Source: Flavobacteriaceae bacterium
GTDB lineage: Bacteria > Bacteroidota > Bacteroidia > Flavobacteriales > Flavobacteriaceae
Assembly (NCBI GenBank): GCA_017856205.1
Contig: JAFMFL010000007.1
Span: 1-37,828 of the forward strand
Direction of reading: 5' to 3'
DNA: 37,828 nucleotides
Part shown: positions 15,381 to 25,571 of the stretch, piece by piece
Layout: every line of letters begins with the position of its first letter
Numbering within the stretch: position 1 is the first letter of the stretch
Notes under the pieces: generated by a model
What the model saw: only the letters and a program-made list of their open reading frames with translations
Databases searched by the model: none
What the model was told of the DNA's origin: nothing
Made by a program: the position numbers and the translations under genes

Positions 15381-17177
15381 ATGACAAAAGAGGCACTAAA
15401 ACGGCAAGTTGCTTCCCTTCCTAACGAGCCTGGCGTATATCAATACTACAATGAGCAAGGAGCCATTATCTATGTTGGTAAGGCAAAAGACCTTAAAAAA
15501 AGGGTGTCATCTTATTTTAGAAAACAGGTGGATTCGCGTAAAACCAAAAACCTTGTAAACGCCATTTACAGCCTAAAACACATTGTCGTACCAACCGAAT
15601 CGGATGCATTGATTTTGGAAAACACCCTCATCAAAGAACACCAACCCAAATACAATATTTTGCTTCGCGATGACAAAACCTACCCGTGGATTTGCATCAA
15701 AAAAGAACGCTATCCCAGAGTGTTTGCAACTCGAAAAATTATTCAAGACGGCTCCGAATATTTTGGGCCGTTTACCAATGCCAAAACCGTCCGCGTACTT
15801 CTTGGTTTAATCAACGAACTTTACCCACTTCGTACGTGTCATTACGATTTAAGTGAGGCAAATGTTGCTAGCGAAAAATATAAAGTGTGTTTGGAGTATC
15901 ATATTGGAAACTGCTTGGCACCATGTGTGGGCAAACAAACCACAACGCATTACAATGAGGCAATTGGGCAAATTCGCAATATTTTGCAAGGAAAATTCAA
16001 ACAAGTAAATGATGCATTTTCTCGAGAAATGAAAGCCGCTGCTGAAACATTGCAGTTTGAGTATGCGCAAAAAATTAAACTAAAAATGGAGTCGTTGCAG
16101 CAATACCAATCCAAATCTGCTGTAGTGAGCGCTAAAATTAATGCTGTAGATGTATGCACAATTGTTTCGGACGAATCCACTGCTTTTGTAAATTTTTTAC
16201 AAGTTGCATACGGGTCCATTGTCCGTTTTCACAGTATGTCATTAAAAAAGAAATTGGACGAAACAGACGCGGAACTTTTGCGGGTAGTTGTAGTAGAATT
16301 GCGGCGAAGATTTGACTCATCCTCCAAAGAAATACTACTCCCTTTTGAGGTTGATTTAGGCGAAGCCGTACGAGTGATTGTGCCCAAAATTGGGGAGAAA
16401 AAACAGCTTTTAAACTTATCGTTGCGCAATGCCAAGCAAAGCCGATTGGAGCAGCTCAAGCAAATTAAACTTACTGATCCAGAACAACATACCCAACGAG
16501 TGATGGCACAAATGCAGCGCGATTTGCGATTATCGGAATTGCCGTTACATATAGAGTGTTTTGACAACTCCAACATTCAAGGGAGCAACCCTGTGGCAGC
16601 TTGTGTAGTGTTTCGGAATGGAAAGCCCAGCAAAAAAGAATACCGTCATTACGGCATCAAAACGGTGGAAGGTCCAGACGATTTTGCTTCTATGGAAGAA
16701 GTAGTGTACCGCCGTTATAAACGCTTACTTAGCGAAGGTGAATCCTTACCTCAACTTGTGGTAATTGATGGTGGAAAAGGACAGCTCAACGCTGCCTTAA
16801 AAAGCTTTGATGTACTCGGAATCCGTAGAAAAGTAGCTATTTTAGGAATTGCCAAACGTTTAGAGGAACTCTATTTTCCAAACGACCCAATTCCTTTATA
16901 TTTGGATAAGCGTTCCGAGACCTTGCGCATTGTACAGCAATTGCGAAACGAAGCTCACCGATTTGGTATCCGCCTGCATCGAAACAAGCGCAGCAAAGGC
17001 GCAATACATTCTGAACTGGAAAGCATTCCTGGCGTTGGTGAAAAAACTGCTACAGAGTTGCTTAAAAAGTTTAAATCGGTAAAGCGCATTAAGGTTGCCA
17101 CGCAAGAAGAATTAACCCAAATAGTAGGCTCAAAAAAAGCCAAAACGATTTATGAACACCTACACAACATATCTTAG
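15381..17177 (+). CDS. uvrC: Excinuclease ABC subunit C
   Basis: The nuclease subunit of UvrABC nucleotide-excision repair, cutting on both sides of a lesion. Start ATG 15381 gives MTKEALKRQVASLPNEPG, the usual N-terminus, and 598 residues, the usual length. Domains in order: GIY-YIG nuclease (PGVYQYYNE, IIYVGKAKDLKKR, residues 13-95), cysteine-rich CHYDLSEAN/NCLAPC region near 150-195, UvrB-binding UVR region near 205-245, RNase H-like C-terminal nuclease (IECFDNSNIQGSNPVAA, VVIDGGKGQLNAA) and helix-hairpin-helix repeats at the end (SIPGVGEKTATELLKKF). The patatin gene starts inside its last 26 bases, so the two are coupled. Confidence 0.97.
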   Translation: MTKEALKRQVASLPNEPGVYQYYNEQGAIIYVGKAKDLKKRVSSYFRKQVDSRKTKNLVNAIYSLKHIVVPTESDALILENTLIKEHQPKYNILLRDDKTYPWICIKKERYPRVFATRKIIQDGSEYFGPFTNAKTVRVLLGLINELYPLRTCHYDLSEANVASEKYKVCLEYHIGNCLAPCVGKQTTTHYNEAIGQIRNILQGKFKQVNDAFSREMKAAAETLQFEYAQKIKLKMESLQQYQSKSAVVSAKINAVDVCTIVSDESTAFVNFLQVAYGSIVRFHSMSLKKKLDETDAELLRVVVVELRRRFDSSSKEILLPFEVDLGEAVRVIVPKIGEKKQLLNLSLRNAKQSRLEQLKQIKLTDPEQHTQRVMAQMQRDLRLSELPLHIECFDNSNIQGSNPVAACVVFRNGKPSKKEYRHYGIKTVEGPDDFASMEEVVYRRYKRLLSEGESLPQLVVIDGGKGQLNAALKSFDVLGIRRKVAILGIAKRLEELYFPNDPIPLYLDKRSETLRIVQQLRNEAHRFGIRLHRNKRSKGAIHSELESIPGVGEKTATELLKKFKSVKRIKVATQEELTQIVGSKKAKTIYEHLHNIS

Positions 17178-19365
17178 AATCTTTTTATGTTTTGCATTTG
17201 GGATTGCTATAGCACAGCCTAAAGACGTAAAAGTAGGTCTTATTCTTAGCGGGGGTGGAGCAAAGGGCATGGCGCACGTTGGTGTACTTAAAGAAATTGA
17301 ACGCGCAGGTGTTCGCATCGATTATATTGGTGGCACAAGCATGGGGGCTATAGTCGGTGGACTTTATGCTTGCGGTTATTCGGCAGCGCAATTAGAACAG
17401 TTGCTTTTAACATCTGATTTATCCGATTTGATAAATGATAATTATGAGCGTAATACAAAATCGTTTCAAGACAAAGAAGACAGTGAGCGATATGCCATTA
17501 CGTTACCTATTGTGAAGGGAAAAATTCAATTTCCTATCTCGTTATCCAAAGGACAAAACGTGTATAACCTCTTGGTGCAACTAATGCACGATCAGCGCAA
17601 TATTAGTGATTTTAGTAAGCTGCCTATTCCGTTTTATTGCATTGCTACAGACTTGAATAATGGTAAAATGGTTTTGTTGGATAAAGGCTTTTTGCCACTT
17701 GCCGTAAATGCCAGCAGTGCACTACCAACTCTTTTTTCGCCAGTAACGGTTGAGCAGAAAATGCTAATTGACGGAGGAATTTCTAATAATTACCCTATTG
17801 AAGAAATGCTTAAAAAAAAGGTGGATGTCATCATTGGTGTTGATGTACAAACAGGCATTTCTCAGACTGATGAGGCAGCGACATTTTCGGATATTTTAGT
17901 GCGATTAGCAAGTTTTCAAACCGAAAAAACTATGGCGCCCAAAAAAGCAAAAACGGACATTTACATTCAACCTGACATATCGGGGTTTACAATGTTGTCT
18001 TTTGCAGAACAAGTCGCCATTATTGCTCGTGGAGAACAGGCAGGCAAAAAAGCATTTAAGAAACTTGTAGCACTTGCCAAACAGCAAAAACCTAGAATAC
18101 AATCAGAGAAAGAAATTCCAGCCTCTTTTCAGCTCGATAAATTGTCGTTTTCACAAACACCTAATTACAAAAGAAACTATATTTTGGGTAAAATTAGGTT
18201 AACACCAAACACACATTATCCATTTAAAAAGCTTCGTGAAGGGATGACAAACTTGGCCGCTACAAATAACTTTGAAGCGTTTAGGTACACCCTTACCACA
18301 GAAAATGAGCAGGAAGTTCTGGAGGTTACTCTAAACGAAACACCTCACACCACCCTGTTCCGTGCAGGAGTGCACTACAACGACCTGATGGGTGCTATTG
18401 GACTTGTAAATATTACCCAAAAACATGCGTTGCTCAAAAATGATGAAGTTTCGCTGGACATTGCTTTGGGGGCAAACTTTAGGTATTCGTTTTCATATTT
18501 TATAGATAAAGGACGGTTTTGGAGTATTGGACTTAATACATCCTTAGATCAGTTTGAAACAGCAGCTCCTATTCTTGTTGGCATGGACGACACCTTAAAT
18601 GTGTATGAATCATCAAAAACCAATGCTTCAATACATGAGCACACATTTTTTGTGCAAACCGTTTTTAGAGAAGAAGCTATTCTTGGACTAGGAGTTGCTC
18701 ATCAGAAAAACAGACTTAGAACCAACGTATTTGACCCAGAAACCGGGAAGTTTTTATTCGCTGACAATGCTGACTATTACAGTACAAGAGGATACCTAAA
18801 AGTAGATACCCGAGACGACGCATATTTTCCAAAAAAAGGAGGTTTTTTTAATGGCAACATTGCATATGTTTTCAGTCAAAAATCCCCGACAGACTTTGGA
18901 AGCTTTTCGCCATTTATGGTGGGAAAAGCCACTATGGGCGTAACACTTCCCCTTCTTCAAAAATGGACATTATCATTAAACACCATGGGGGGTTTTACTA
19001 TTCATAATCCAAACACACCAACCTTTGACTTTTTAATTGGAGGTTATGGGAATGCCCCACTTTTAAACTATCAGTCTTTTATAGGACTTCCACAGCAGCA
19101 CACGGGAGCTGATAGTGTTGTAAAGGGAGAAATGATATTTGACTATGAATTTATTCCAAATCATCATGCGGCATTGAAGATACATGCCGGGGTTGTCAGT
19201 GATGATATTTTTGCAAATGGCAAATGGGTATCAACCCCTAATTATTTTGGCACGGGTTTGGCATACGGTTTAGACACTTTTGCTGGTCCACTAGAGTGTA
19301 TGGCTGCGTATAGTCCACAGTATGACAAGCTGCTGTATCACGTTAGTATTGGATGGCGATTTTAA
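17152..19365 (+). CDS. Patatin-like phospholipase with C-terminal outer-membrane barrel
   Basis: A 737-residue exported protein. A signal peptide (residues 1-21, ending FGIAIA) is followed by a patatin lipase domain: oxyanion loop GGGAKG (34-39), nucleophile Ser63 in GTSMG, and catalytic Asp207 in DGG. After about residue 320 comes a POTRA-like region and then a BamA/surface-antigen-type 16-strand beta-barrel with RGYLKVDTRDDAYFP and a C-terminus ending in aromatic WRF. This order is that of PlpD-like type Vd proteins, in which a lipase is held or exported by its own barrel. The start overlaps uvrC, so it depends on that transcript. The substrate is unknown. Confidence 0.9.
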   Translation: MNTYTTYLRIFLCFAFGIAIAQPKDVKVGLILSGGGAKGMAHVGVLKEIERAGVRIDYIGGTSMGAIVGGLYACGYSAAQLEQLLLTSDLSDLINDNYERNTKSFQDKEDSERYAITLPIVKGKIQFPISLSKGQNVYNLLVQLMHDQRNISDFSKLPIPFYCIATDLNNGKMVLLDKGFLPLAVNASSALPTLFSPVTVEQKMLIDGGISNNYPIEEMLKKKVDVIIGVDVQTGISQTDEAATFSDILVRLASFQTEKTMAPKKAKTDIYIQPDISGFTMLSFAEQVAIIARGEQAGKKAFKKLVALAKQQKPRIQSEKEIPASFQLDKLSFSQTPNYKRNYILGKIRLTPNTHYPFKKLREGMTNLAATNNFEAFRYTLTTENEQEVLEVTLNETPHTTLFRAGVHYNDLMGAIGLVNITQKHALLKNDEVSLDIALGANFRYSFSYFIDKGRFWSIGLNTSLDQFETAAPILVGMDDTLNVYESSKTNASIHEHTFFVQTVFREEAILGLGVAHQKNRLRTNVFDPETGKFLFADNADYYSTRGYLKVDTRDDAYFPKKGGFFNGNIAYVFSQKSPTDFGSFSPFMVGKATMGVTLPLLQKWTLSLNTMGGFTIHNPNTPTFDFLIGGYGNAPLLNYQSFIGLPQQHTGADSVVKGEMIFDYEFIPNHHAALKIHAGVVSDDIFANGKWVSTPNYFGTGLAYGLDTFAGPLECMAAYSPQYDKLLYHVSIGWRF

Positions 19366-19387
19366 CCTTAAGATAAATGCTTTTACG

Positions 19388-19395
19388 TACTTTTG
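19388..19395 (+). promoter_or_regulatory. Candidate -7 promoter box for the DUF3108 gene
   Basis: TACTTTTG, an exact TAnnTTTG match, lies 5 bases before the ATG-ATG at 19401. This supports 19401 or 19404 rather than 19377 as the start, and suggests an almost leaderless transcript. Confidence 0.4.
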
Positions 19396-19400
19396 CCCAC

Positions 19401-20231
19401 ATGATGCTTAATCGATGGCTTTGGGTAGTTGCACTTTTGTTTTTGCAGCTCACTTTTGCCCAAGAAATTCAAAACAATTCAAGCCCTCAACAAATTGCTT
19501 TCCCTGGCTATTCCAACGATGCTTTTAAAGGCGGAGAATGGTTTAAATTCCGGATTCATTATGGAATTTTTAACGCGAGTTATGCTACCATTGAGGTCAA
19601 TGAAACTATGTGGGAAGGCAAGCCTGTTTTTCACGCCAAAGGCATTGGCAGAACAACAGGCTTGGCAAGATGGTTTTTTAAAGTAGATGATTACTACGAT
19701 TCCTATTTTACCAAAGACGACATACGCCCTTTGTTTTTTACTCGCAATATTAACGAAGGAGGCTATAAAAAACACGTTGAAATTCGATTTGATCATGACC
19801 AGAAAAAGGCATTTGTTGATGACAAACTCCAAAGCAAACAAGGCACATTTGATACAAACGCTAACGTTCAAGACCTGATCTCTTGTTTTTATTATTTGCG
19901 GAATGCGTTTGATATTTCCGAAATAAAAAAAGACGAGTTTGTGGTGGTGAATTTATTTTTTGATGAGTCTAATTATGCTTTTAAATTCAAATTTTTAGGA
20001 ACCGAAACCATTAAAACCAAATTTGGCTATGTTAAAACCTTAAAGTTTAGACCGTATGTTCAGTCGGGGCGCGTTTTTCGCAGCAACGAAAGCATTACGC
20101 TTTGGGTGAGCAACGACAAAAACCGAACCCCCTTGCGCTTACAGGCAGCTTTGCGTGTTGGAAGCATTACTGCCGATTTAGATGAATTTAAAGGACTTAA
20201 AAATCCATTTGAAATTGTTGTTGAAAACTAA
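19401..20231 (+). CDS. DUF3108 domain protein, exported
   Basis: About 276 residues from ATG 19401 (an in-frame ATG at 19377 precedes a promoter-like box and is less likely). A signal peptide ends near LTFAQ, then a periplasmic or outer-membrane beta-rich domain matching DUF3108, with FKGGEWFKFRIHYG and DKNRTPLRLQAAL. The function of DUF3108 is not established. Its neighbours (patatin/barrel upstream, M23 peptidase overlapping downstream) suggest a cell-envelope role. The next gene's possible ATG lies 50 bases inside this one. Confidence 0.82.
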   Translation: MMLNRWLWVVALLFLQLTFAQEIQNNSSPQQIAFPGYSNDAFKGGEWFKFRIHYGIFNASYATIEVNETMWEGKPVFHAKGIGRTTGLARWFFKVDDYYDSYFTKDDIRPLFFTRNINEGGYKKHVEIRFDHDQKKAFVDDKLQSKQGTFDTNANVQDLISCFYYLRNAFDISEIKKDEFVVVNLFFDESNYAFKFKFLGTETIKTKFGYVKTLKFRPYVQSGRVFRSNESITLWVSNDKNRTPLRLQAALRVGSITADLDEFKGLKNPFEIVVEN

Positions 20232-21459
20232 TCCATTTTTTGCATTTATCGCATTGGTATTGTTCGCTGCTTGTAGTGGCACAACCAAGAAATCTACTGA
20301 AATTTTACCTCCAAAAGAACCAGATGTTTTTGCTTTTGGATATAAGCTCAACGACTTTGAAGTAGTTCAAGATACCGTCCGTAAAGGCGACACTTTTGCC
20401 GATATATTTTTGGAAAATGGCTTTACTTACCCGCAGATTTACACTGTCAGCAAACAAACTAAAAAGCAATATAATTTTAGAAAAATTCAACCTAAAAAAC
20501 CCTACACATTTTTGTTTGCCAAAGACTCTATCGCCTCTCCTGTGGCATTTATTTATCAGCCCTCTATGATGGAGTATGTAGTTGTAAATTTGAAGGACTC
20601 TATTTTTGCAGAAAAACGAAAAAAAGAAGTAAAACTGCGCACATTTGAGGCCCAAGGGGTGATTACAAGCTCGCTCTCAGAAACCTTAGAAGCGCAACGT
20701 CTTAACCCGTTGTTGGCATATGATTTGTCTGATATTTACGCTTGGAGTATTGACTTTTTTCGACTGGAAAAAGGAGATAGGTTTAAAGTTGTTTATACCC
20801 AAAAATATGTGGATGACTCTATTTATGTGGGACTAAATCGCATTCATGCAGCATATTTTGAACACCGTAAAAACCCGTATTATGCTATAGAATTTGAGTC
20901 GGACTCTGTTCGTGGGATTACCGAATTTTTTGATGAAAAAGGAATGAATTTACGGCGTGCATTTTTGCAATCCCCCGTACAGTTTTCTCGCATTTCTTCC
21001 CGATATAACAAACGCCGTCGTATTGCCTATTACGGCCGCACAAAACCACATTACGGAACCGATTTTGCGGCACCAGTAGGAACGCCTATCCGCGCTACGG
21101 CAAGCGGAACGGTTGTGGCAGCAAGCTATACGCGCAGCAACGGAAATTATGTTAAAATTAGACACAATGGCACTTACAGCACGCAATATTTACACATGAA
21201 AAAACGCGCTGTGCGTAAAGGGCAATACGTGAAACAAGGAGACCTAATCGGAACGGTTGGAATGACAGGTTATACTTCAGGCCCGCACGTTTGTTATCGC
21301 TTTTGGAAAAATGGAAAACAAGTAGATCCTTTCAAACAAAAACTCCCCGAAGCCAAACCTATTGACCCAAAATTAAAAGAAGCCTACATGGTTCATATGC
21401 AACCGCTTAAGGATGCGTTAGATTGTATCGAATTTCACAAAACACAAACAAAAAGCTAA
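20182..21459 (+). CDS. M23-family peptidase (LytM type), probable lipoprotein, altered zinc site
   Basis: A 425-residue envelope protein. M23 peptidases cut peptidoglycan cross-bridges. The start is either ATG 20182, overlapping DUF3108 by 50 bases, or TTG 20221, which gives a compact lipoprotein signal, [16 protein letters not shown], with the lipobox FAAC. An OapA/LysM-like segment follows near residues 60-110 ([12 protein letters not shown]). The M23 domain holds HYGTD (His 21049-21051, Asp 21061-21063), [10 protein letters not shown] and QYLHMKKR. The last motif reads GPHVCYRFW, with Cys where active enzymes have the second His of HxH. This variant is, as I recall, common in Bacteroidota. 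Activity is therefore uncertain; a scaffold or activator role is possible. Confidence 0.9.
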   Translation: MNLKDLKIHLKLLLKTNPFFAFIALVLFAACSGTTKKSTEILPPKEPDVFAFGYKLNDFEVVQDTVRKGDTFADIFLENGFTYPQIYTVSKQTKKQYNFRKIQPKKPYTFLFAKDSIASPVAFIYQPSMMEYVVVNLKDSIFAEKRKKEVKLRTFEAQGVITSSLSETLEAQRLNPLLAYDLSDIYAWSIDFFRLEKGDRFKVVYTQKYVDDSIYVGLNRIHAAYFEHRKNPYYAIEFESDSVRGITEFFDEKGMNLRRAFLQSPVQFSRISSRYNKRRRIAYYGRTKPHYGTDFAAPVGTPIRATASGTVVAASYTRSNGNYVKIRHNGTYSTQYLHMKKRAVRKGQYVKQGDLIGTVGMTGYTSGPHVCYRFWKNGKQVDPFKQKLPEAKPIDPKLKEAYMVHMQPLKDALDCIEFHKTQTKS

Positions 21460-21461
21460 TT

Positions 21462-23105
21462 ATGTCATTTCCAAAAATAAACCCAACCACTACCAACAGC
21501 TGGAAATCCCTTACCGAACTTGCAGCGCATCGCAAAACGTTGCAAACATACTTTGCTGAAGATGATTCAAGAGCCGAGCAATTTTCAATTGCCTGGGAGC
21601 AATTTTTTGTGGATTATTCCAAAAACCACATTGATAAAAATATAAAAGATGCGCTCATAGGCTTAGCAAAAGAGTCAGGTTTAGAAGCCGCGCGCAAGGC
21701 TTATTTTGGTGGCGACTCTATTAATCAAACAGAAGGACGCGCTGTGCTGCATACGGCACTTAGGGCAAAAGCAAACGCTGATATTCGTGTGGAAGGCGAA
21801 AATGTGGTGCCAGAAGTGTATAAAGTTCGCGAGAAAATCCGAGCATTTAGTCAATCGGTTATTGATGGAAGTCGAAAAAGCAGTTCAGGCGAAGCTTTTA
21901 CAGATGTGGTTAACATCGGTATTGGAGGCTCAGATTTGGGCCCTGCAATGATTACTGAAGCTCTGGCATATTATAAAAATCACCTCAATGTGCATTTTAT
22001 GTCAAACGTTGATGGCGATCATGTTATGGAGGTGTTGAAAAAGGTAAACCCAGCAACGACACTGTTTGTAGTGGTGTCAAAAACATTTACCACACAAGAA
22101 ACCTTATCGAATGCTACTACAGCAAAAAAATGGCTCGTTGACGCATTAGGCGAAGATGCTGTTGGAGATCACTTTGTGGCGGTATCGACAAATATCACGG
22201 CTATTGATGCCTTTGGTATTCAATCTGAAAATGTATTTCCAATGAACGATTGGGTAGGCGGGCGTTTTTCGCTTTGGAGCGCTGTGGGACTATCTATTGC
22301 CTTGGCCATTGGACCGAATCATTTTGAAGCCCTTTTGGAAGGCGCAAATGCTATGGACGCCCACTTTGAAACGGCAAAAATGGAGGAAAATATCCCCGTG
22401 ATACTGGCCTTACTTACGGTTTGGTACACCTCCTTTTTGGGGGCGCAATCCGAGGCGGTGATTCCATACACGCAGTACCTTCATCGGTTGCCTGCTTATT
22501 TGCAACAGGGTATTATGGAAAGTAACGGTAAATCTGTTGATCGAAATGGAAAGTCGGTTTCCTACCAAACAGGCAATATTGTTTGGGGCGAGCCCGGTAC
22601 CAACTCGCAACACGCCTTCTTCCAATTGATGCATCAAGGGACCAAATTAATTCCAGCACATTTTATTGGATTTGCGAAATCATTACACCGCAATCAAGAC
22701 CATCACGATAAGCTGATGGCAAACTTTTTTGCGCAAACAGAAGCGTTGATGAATGGTAAAACCGAAACACAAGTTCGAGAGGAATTATCTGCAAAAGGAT
22801 TATCAGGCGATGCACTGGAGCATTTGGTGCCGTTTAAGGTGTTTACAGGAAACAAGCCAACCACCACCTTGTTAATTGAACAGCTTACACCAAAAACGCT
22901 TGGTGCCCTTGTAGCGATGTATGAGCATAAAATCTTTGTGGAGGGCGTGGTGTGGAACATCTTTAGTTACGACCAGTGGGGCGTGGAGCTAGGCAAGCAA
23001 CTGGCATCCGTTATTTTGGATGAGTTTGACCTAGAAAACAGTGGTAACCATGACCCCTCCACAGCACAATTACTAAGGCACTTCAAAAAGTTAAAGAAAA
23101 GTTAA
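21462..23105 (+). CDS. pgi: Glucose-6-phosphate isomerase
   Basis: Interconverts glucose-6-phosphate and fructose-6-phosphate in glycolysis. From ATG 21462, two bases after the preceding stop, the product is 547 residues, the length of the long bacterial form. An earlier in-frame ATG (21423) lies inside the peptidase gene and is rejected. Motifs: [36 protein letters not shown], the catalytic ESNGKSV and [14 protein letters not shown], and the C-terminal [14 protein letters not shown] signature. It is the last gene of the run that starts at uvrC or at the DUF3108 promoter. Confidence 0.97.
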   Translation: MSFPKINPTTTNSWKSLTELAAHRKTLQTYFAEDDSRAEQFSIAWEQFFVDYSKNHIDKNIKDALIGLAKESGLEAARKAYFGGDSINQTEGRAVLHTALRAKANADIRVEGENVVPEVYKVREKIRAFSQSVIDGSRKSSSGEAFTDVVNIGIGGSDLGPAMITEALAYYKNHLNVHFMSNVDGDHVMEVLKKVNPATTLFVVVSKTFTTQETLSNATTAKKWLVDALGEDAVGDHFVAVSTNITAIDAFGIQSENVFPMNDWVGGRFSLWSAVGLSIALAIGPNHFEALLEGANAMDAHFETAKMEENIPVILALLTVWYTSFLGAQSEAVIPYTQYLHRLPAYLQQGIMESNGKSVDRNGKSVSYQTGNIVWGEPGTNSQHAFFQLMHQGTKLIPAHFIGFAKSLHRNQDHHDKLMANFFAQTEALMNGKTETQVREELSAKGLSGDALEHLVPFKVFTGNKPTTTLLIEQLTPKTLGALVAMYEHKIFVEGVVWNIFSYDQWGVELGKQLASVILDEFDLENSGNHDPSTAQLLRHFKKLKKS

Positions 23106-23112
23106 AATAGTT

Positions 23113-23156
23113 TAACATTAACCTAACATTGCTACTCAAAATTGTCTACATTTTTG
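23113..23156 (+). promoter_or_regulatory. Upstream region of the second TonB receptor with a TAACATT direct repeat
   Basis: TAACATT occurs at 23113-23119 and 23124-23130, exactly 11 bases apart, or one helical turn. A -7-like TACATTTTTG (one or two extra bases against TAnnTTTG) follows at 23147-23156, 23 bases before the ATG. The repeat could be an operator, but AT-rich DNA gives such repeats by chance. Confidence 0.35.
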
Positions 23157-23179
23157 CATAAATTATTTAAATATAAACG

Positions 23180-25549
23180 ATGAAAAAACTATTATCTATT
23201 GTTGTTGCTTTTGCATCAACGCTTGTGTTTGCGCAGCAAACATCAGTAAACGACTCTATTTCATTGAATGAAGTAGTAGTTACTGCAGGCCGTTCCACTG
23301 TTGATTTGGCCGCTACAAGGTTAACCCCAATTGCAGTGACTGTTGTTTCTCAACAGGAAATCGAATCTAAAATTGATCAAGAAGACCTTGTTAGTGTAAT
23401 GCAAAATATGCCCGGGGTGTACGTTCAAGATCAAATGGGCGGTTTTGGGGATAGCGATATATTCCTTCGCGGATTCAATCAATCTAACACTGCATTCTTA
23501 TTAAATGGTCAACCAATGAACGGGGCTGAGGATGGAAATATGTACTGGTCTAACTGGTCTGGACTTGGTGATGTAACTCAAGCAATCGAGGTGCAAAGAG
23601 GTCTTGGAGCTTCTAAGCTTGCCATTAATTCTGTGGGTGGTACTGTCAACTTTGTAATGAAAGCAACCCAAATGCGAAAAAGCAAATCGTACTCAATTAT
23701 TAGAGGTAGTGATGATTATGTAAGAGCCACACACTCATTTAATACTGGTCTAATGGAAGACGGAACAGCCTTTTCAGGTTCGATTTCATACTGGCAAGGA
23801 GATGGTTACGCGAATGGTACGATGGGTAGAGGTCAAACATACTTTTTCTCATATGGAAAGAAACTTTCAGATAAACTTTCTATGAATGCATTACTTACTG
23901 GTGCTCCTCAATGGCATGACCAGGCATTTTCAGAGTCTCTGTCTAAATTCATTAAATATGGTGACAGATATAACGACAATTATGGATACGATGCTGATGG
24001 AAGATATATTTCTGCGGTAAGAAATAATTATCACAAACCTATTTTTAACTTGACATTTGACTACCAAATTGATGATATTTCTTCTCTTTCAGCTGTCTTT
24101 TATGGTTCATATGGTCGAGGTGGTGGAACTGGAGACAGAGGTAATGCGATTCGCACCGAAGAAGGTTTGTACGATTTTGCTGCCATAAGAGCTCGCAATG
24201 TTGATATAATAATTGGCGATAGAAATGCAGATGACTCTTATGATAGAGGTTTTATACTTAGAAACTCCATAAATGCACACCAATGGTTTGGGGCAGTTGT
24301 CAATTATGAAACTAAACTTAACGATAATCTATCTTTAGATTTGGGAGTTGATGCTAGAACGTATTATGGTAAGCATTTACGTGTTGTCACTGACTTGATG
24401 GGTTTAACAGCATGGGTTGGAAGTGATAATATTAGACAGGAAAGACCAATGATTACAAGTTCAGAAGTATATCCTGTAACAGTATGGTCACAGACTTTCT
24501 ACAACTTTGATAAAGCTCAAAAAATTAATCGTAATAATCATGAGAACATCAATTATGCTGGTCTTTATGGTCAAATTGAATATGCAAACGATTCTTTTAC
24601 CGCTTTTTTCCAGGGTTCATATTCAGGCCAGTCTTATGTTAGATTTGAAGACTGGAATGAAACTTTAGAAAATAGAGTATCTGAGACTTTAACAAAAGAT
24701 GGTTTCAATATTAAGGGTGGATTTAGCTTTAACCTTTCTGATAAATCTAAAGTATTTGTAAATGCTGGTTTGTATGAGCGTCAACCTTTTTTGGATAATG
24801 TATTTTTGAATTTCTCTAACATCCTTAACCCAAATGCTTCAAATGAAAAAATCACTAGTTTTGAGGCAGGTTATCGTTATGCATCTGACAACTTCACACT
24901 TGATTTAGATTTATATAGTACTAACTGGGCAGATAGAGTAAGAACATCTACCTCAAATTTTGCCAATGATCAGCAGTACACTAGCGTTTCATCTGGACTT
25001 GAGCAGCTTCACACTGGAGTTGAGGTATATTCAACTTTTAAAGCATCTAACAGCCTTAGATTCAGATCATATTTATCTTTAGGTAATTGGGAATATGTAG
25101 GAAGTGTATTATCTGCAATTAGAGATGAGGACAATAATATTGTACAAAACAATGGTTCAGTTGATGTTGATGGTGGAAAAGTAGGTGGTGGAGCTCAAAC
25201 ACAATTTGGTTTGGGAGCAATTTTAAACTTCACAAACAATACTTTCTTAGATATCGATTATAGATACAACGATGACTTATATGCTACTGGCAGTGAAAGA
25301 AAAGAAAACTTAAAACTTCCTTCTTATGGTTTAGTTGACCTAGGCTTTACTCAAAATTTCAGAATAGCAAATAGTAAATCCTTGTCTGTTAGAATTAATG
25401 TAAGAAACGCATTTAACGAAGAGTATATCTCTTTCTTGACCTCAGCTAATACTGGAGGAACTGACACATATAATGGAATAGATACTTCAAACTTTGGCCG
25501 TTTTGGAAAAGGGCGAACAATGTCTATTGGTTTAAAATATGATTTTTAA
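23180..25549 (+). CDS. TonB-dependent outer-membrane receptor
   Basis: A 789-residue receptor with a signal peptide (ends VFAQQ at residue 20), a possible TonB box (SISLNEVVVTAGR, 27-39), a plug with DLVSVMQNMPGVYVQDQ, IFLRGFNQ and the conserved VQRGLGASKLAINSVGGTVNF, then a barrel ending in SIGLKYDF. There is no carboxypeptidase-like N-terminal domain and no SusD partner. The plug resembles FecA-type iron-chelate receptors, but the ligand is unknown. Base composition differs strongly from both neighbours (18 G/C in line 24661-24720 against 33 in line 22441-22500), with TCT, GGT, GCT and AGA favoured. It stands alone between its own promoter region and a strong terminator. Confidence 0.93.
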   Translation: MKKLLSIVVAFASTLVFAQQTSVNDSISLNEVVVTAGRSTVDLAATRLTPIAVTVVSQQEIESKIDQEDLVSVMQNMPGVYVQDQMGGFGDSDIFLRGFNQSNTAFLLNGQPMNGAEDGNMYWSNWSGLGDVTQAIEVQRGLGASKLAINSVGGTVNFVMKATQMRKSKSYSIIRGSDDYVRATHSFNTGLMEDGTAFSGSISYWQGDGYANGTMGRGQTYFFSYGKKLSDKLSMNALLTGAPQWHDQAFSESLSKFIKYGDRYNDNYGYDADGRYISAVRNNYHKPIFNLTFDYQIDDISSLSAVFYGSYGRGGGTGDRGNAIRTEEGLYDFAAIRARNVDIIIGDRNADDSYDRGFILRNSINAHQWFGAVVNYETKLNDNLSLDLGVDARTYYGKHLRVVTDLMGLTAWVGSDNIRQERPMITSSEVYPVTVWSQTFYNFDKAQKINRNNHENINYAGLYGQIEYANDSFTAFFQGSYSGQSYVRFEDWNETLENRVSETLTKDGFNIKGGFSFNLSDKSKVFVNAGLYERQPFLDNVFLNFSNILNPNASNEKITSFEAGYRYASDNFTLDLDLYSTNWADRVRTSTSNFANDQQYTSVSSGLEQLHTGVEVYSTFKASNSLRFRSYLSLGNWEYVGSVLSAIRDEDNNIVQNNGSVDVDGGKVGGGAQTQFGLGAILNFTNNTFLDIDYRYNDDLYATGSERKENLKLPSYGLVDLGFTQNFRIANSKSLSVRINVRNAFNEEYISFLTSANTGGTDTYNGIDTSNFGRFGKGRTMSIGLKYDF

Positions 25550-25571
25550 ATATCTCATTATAAATAATTTT

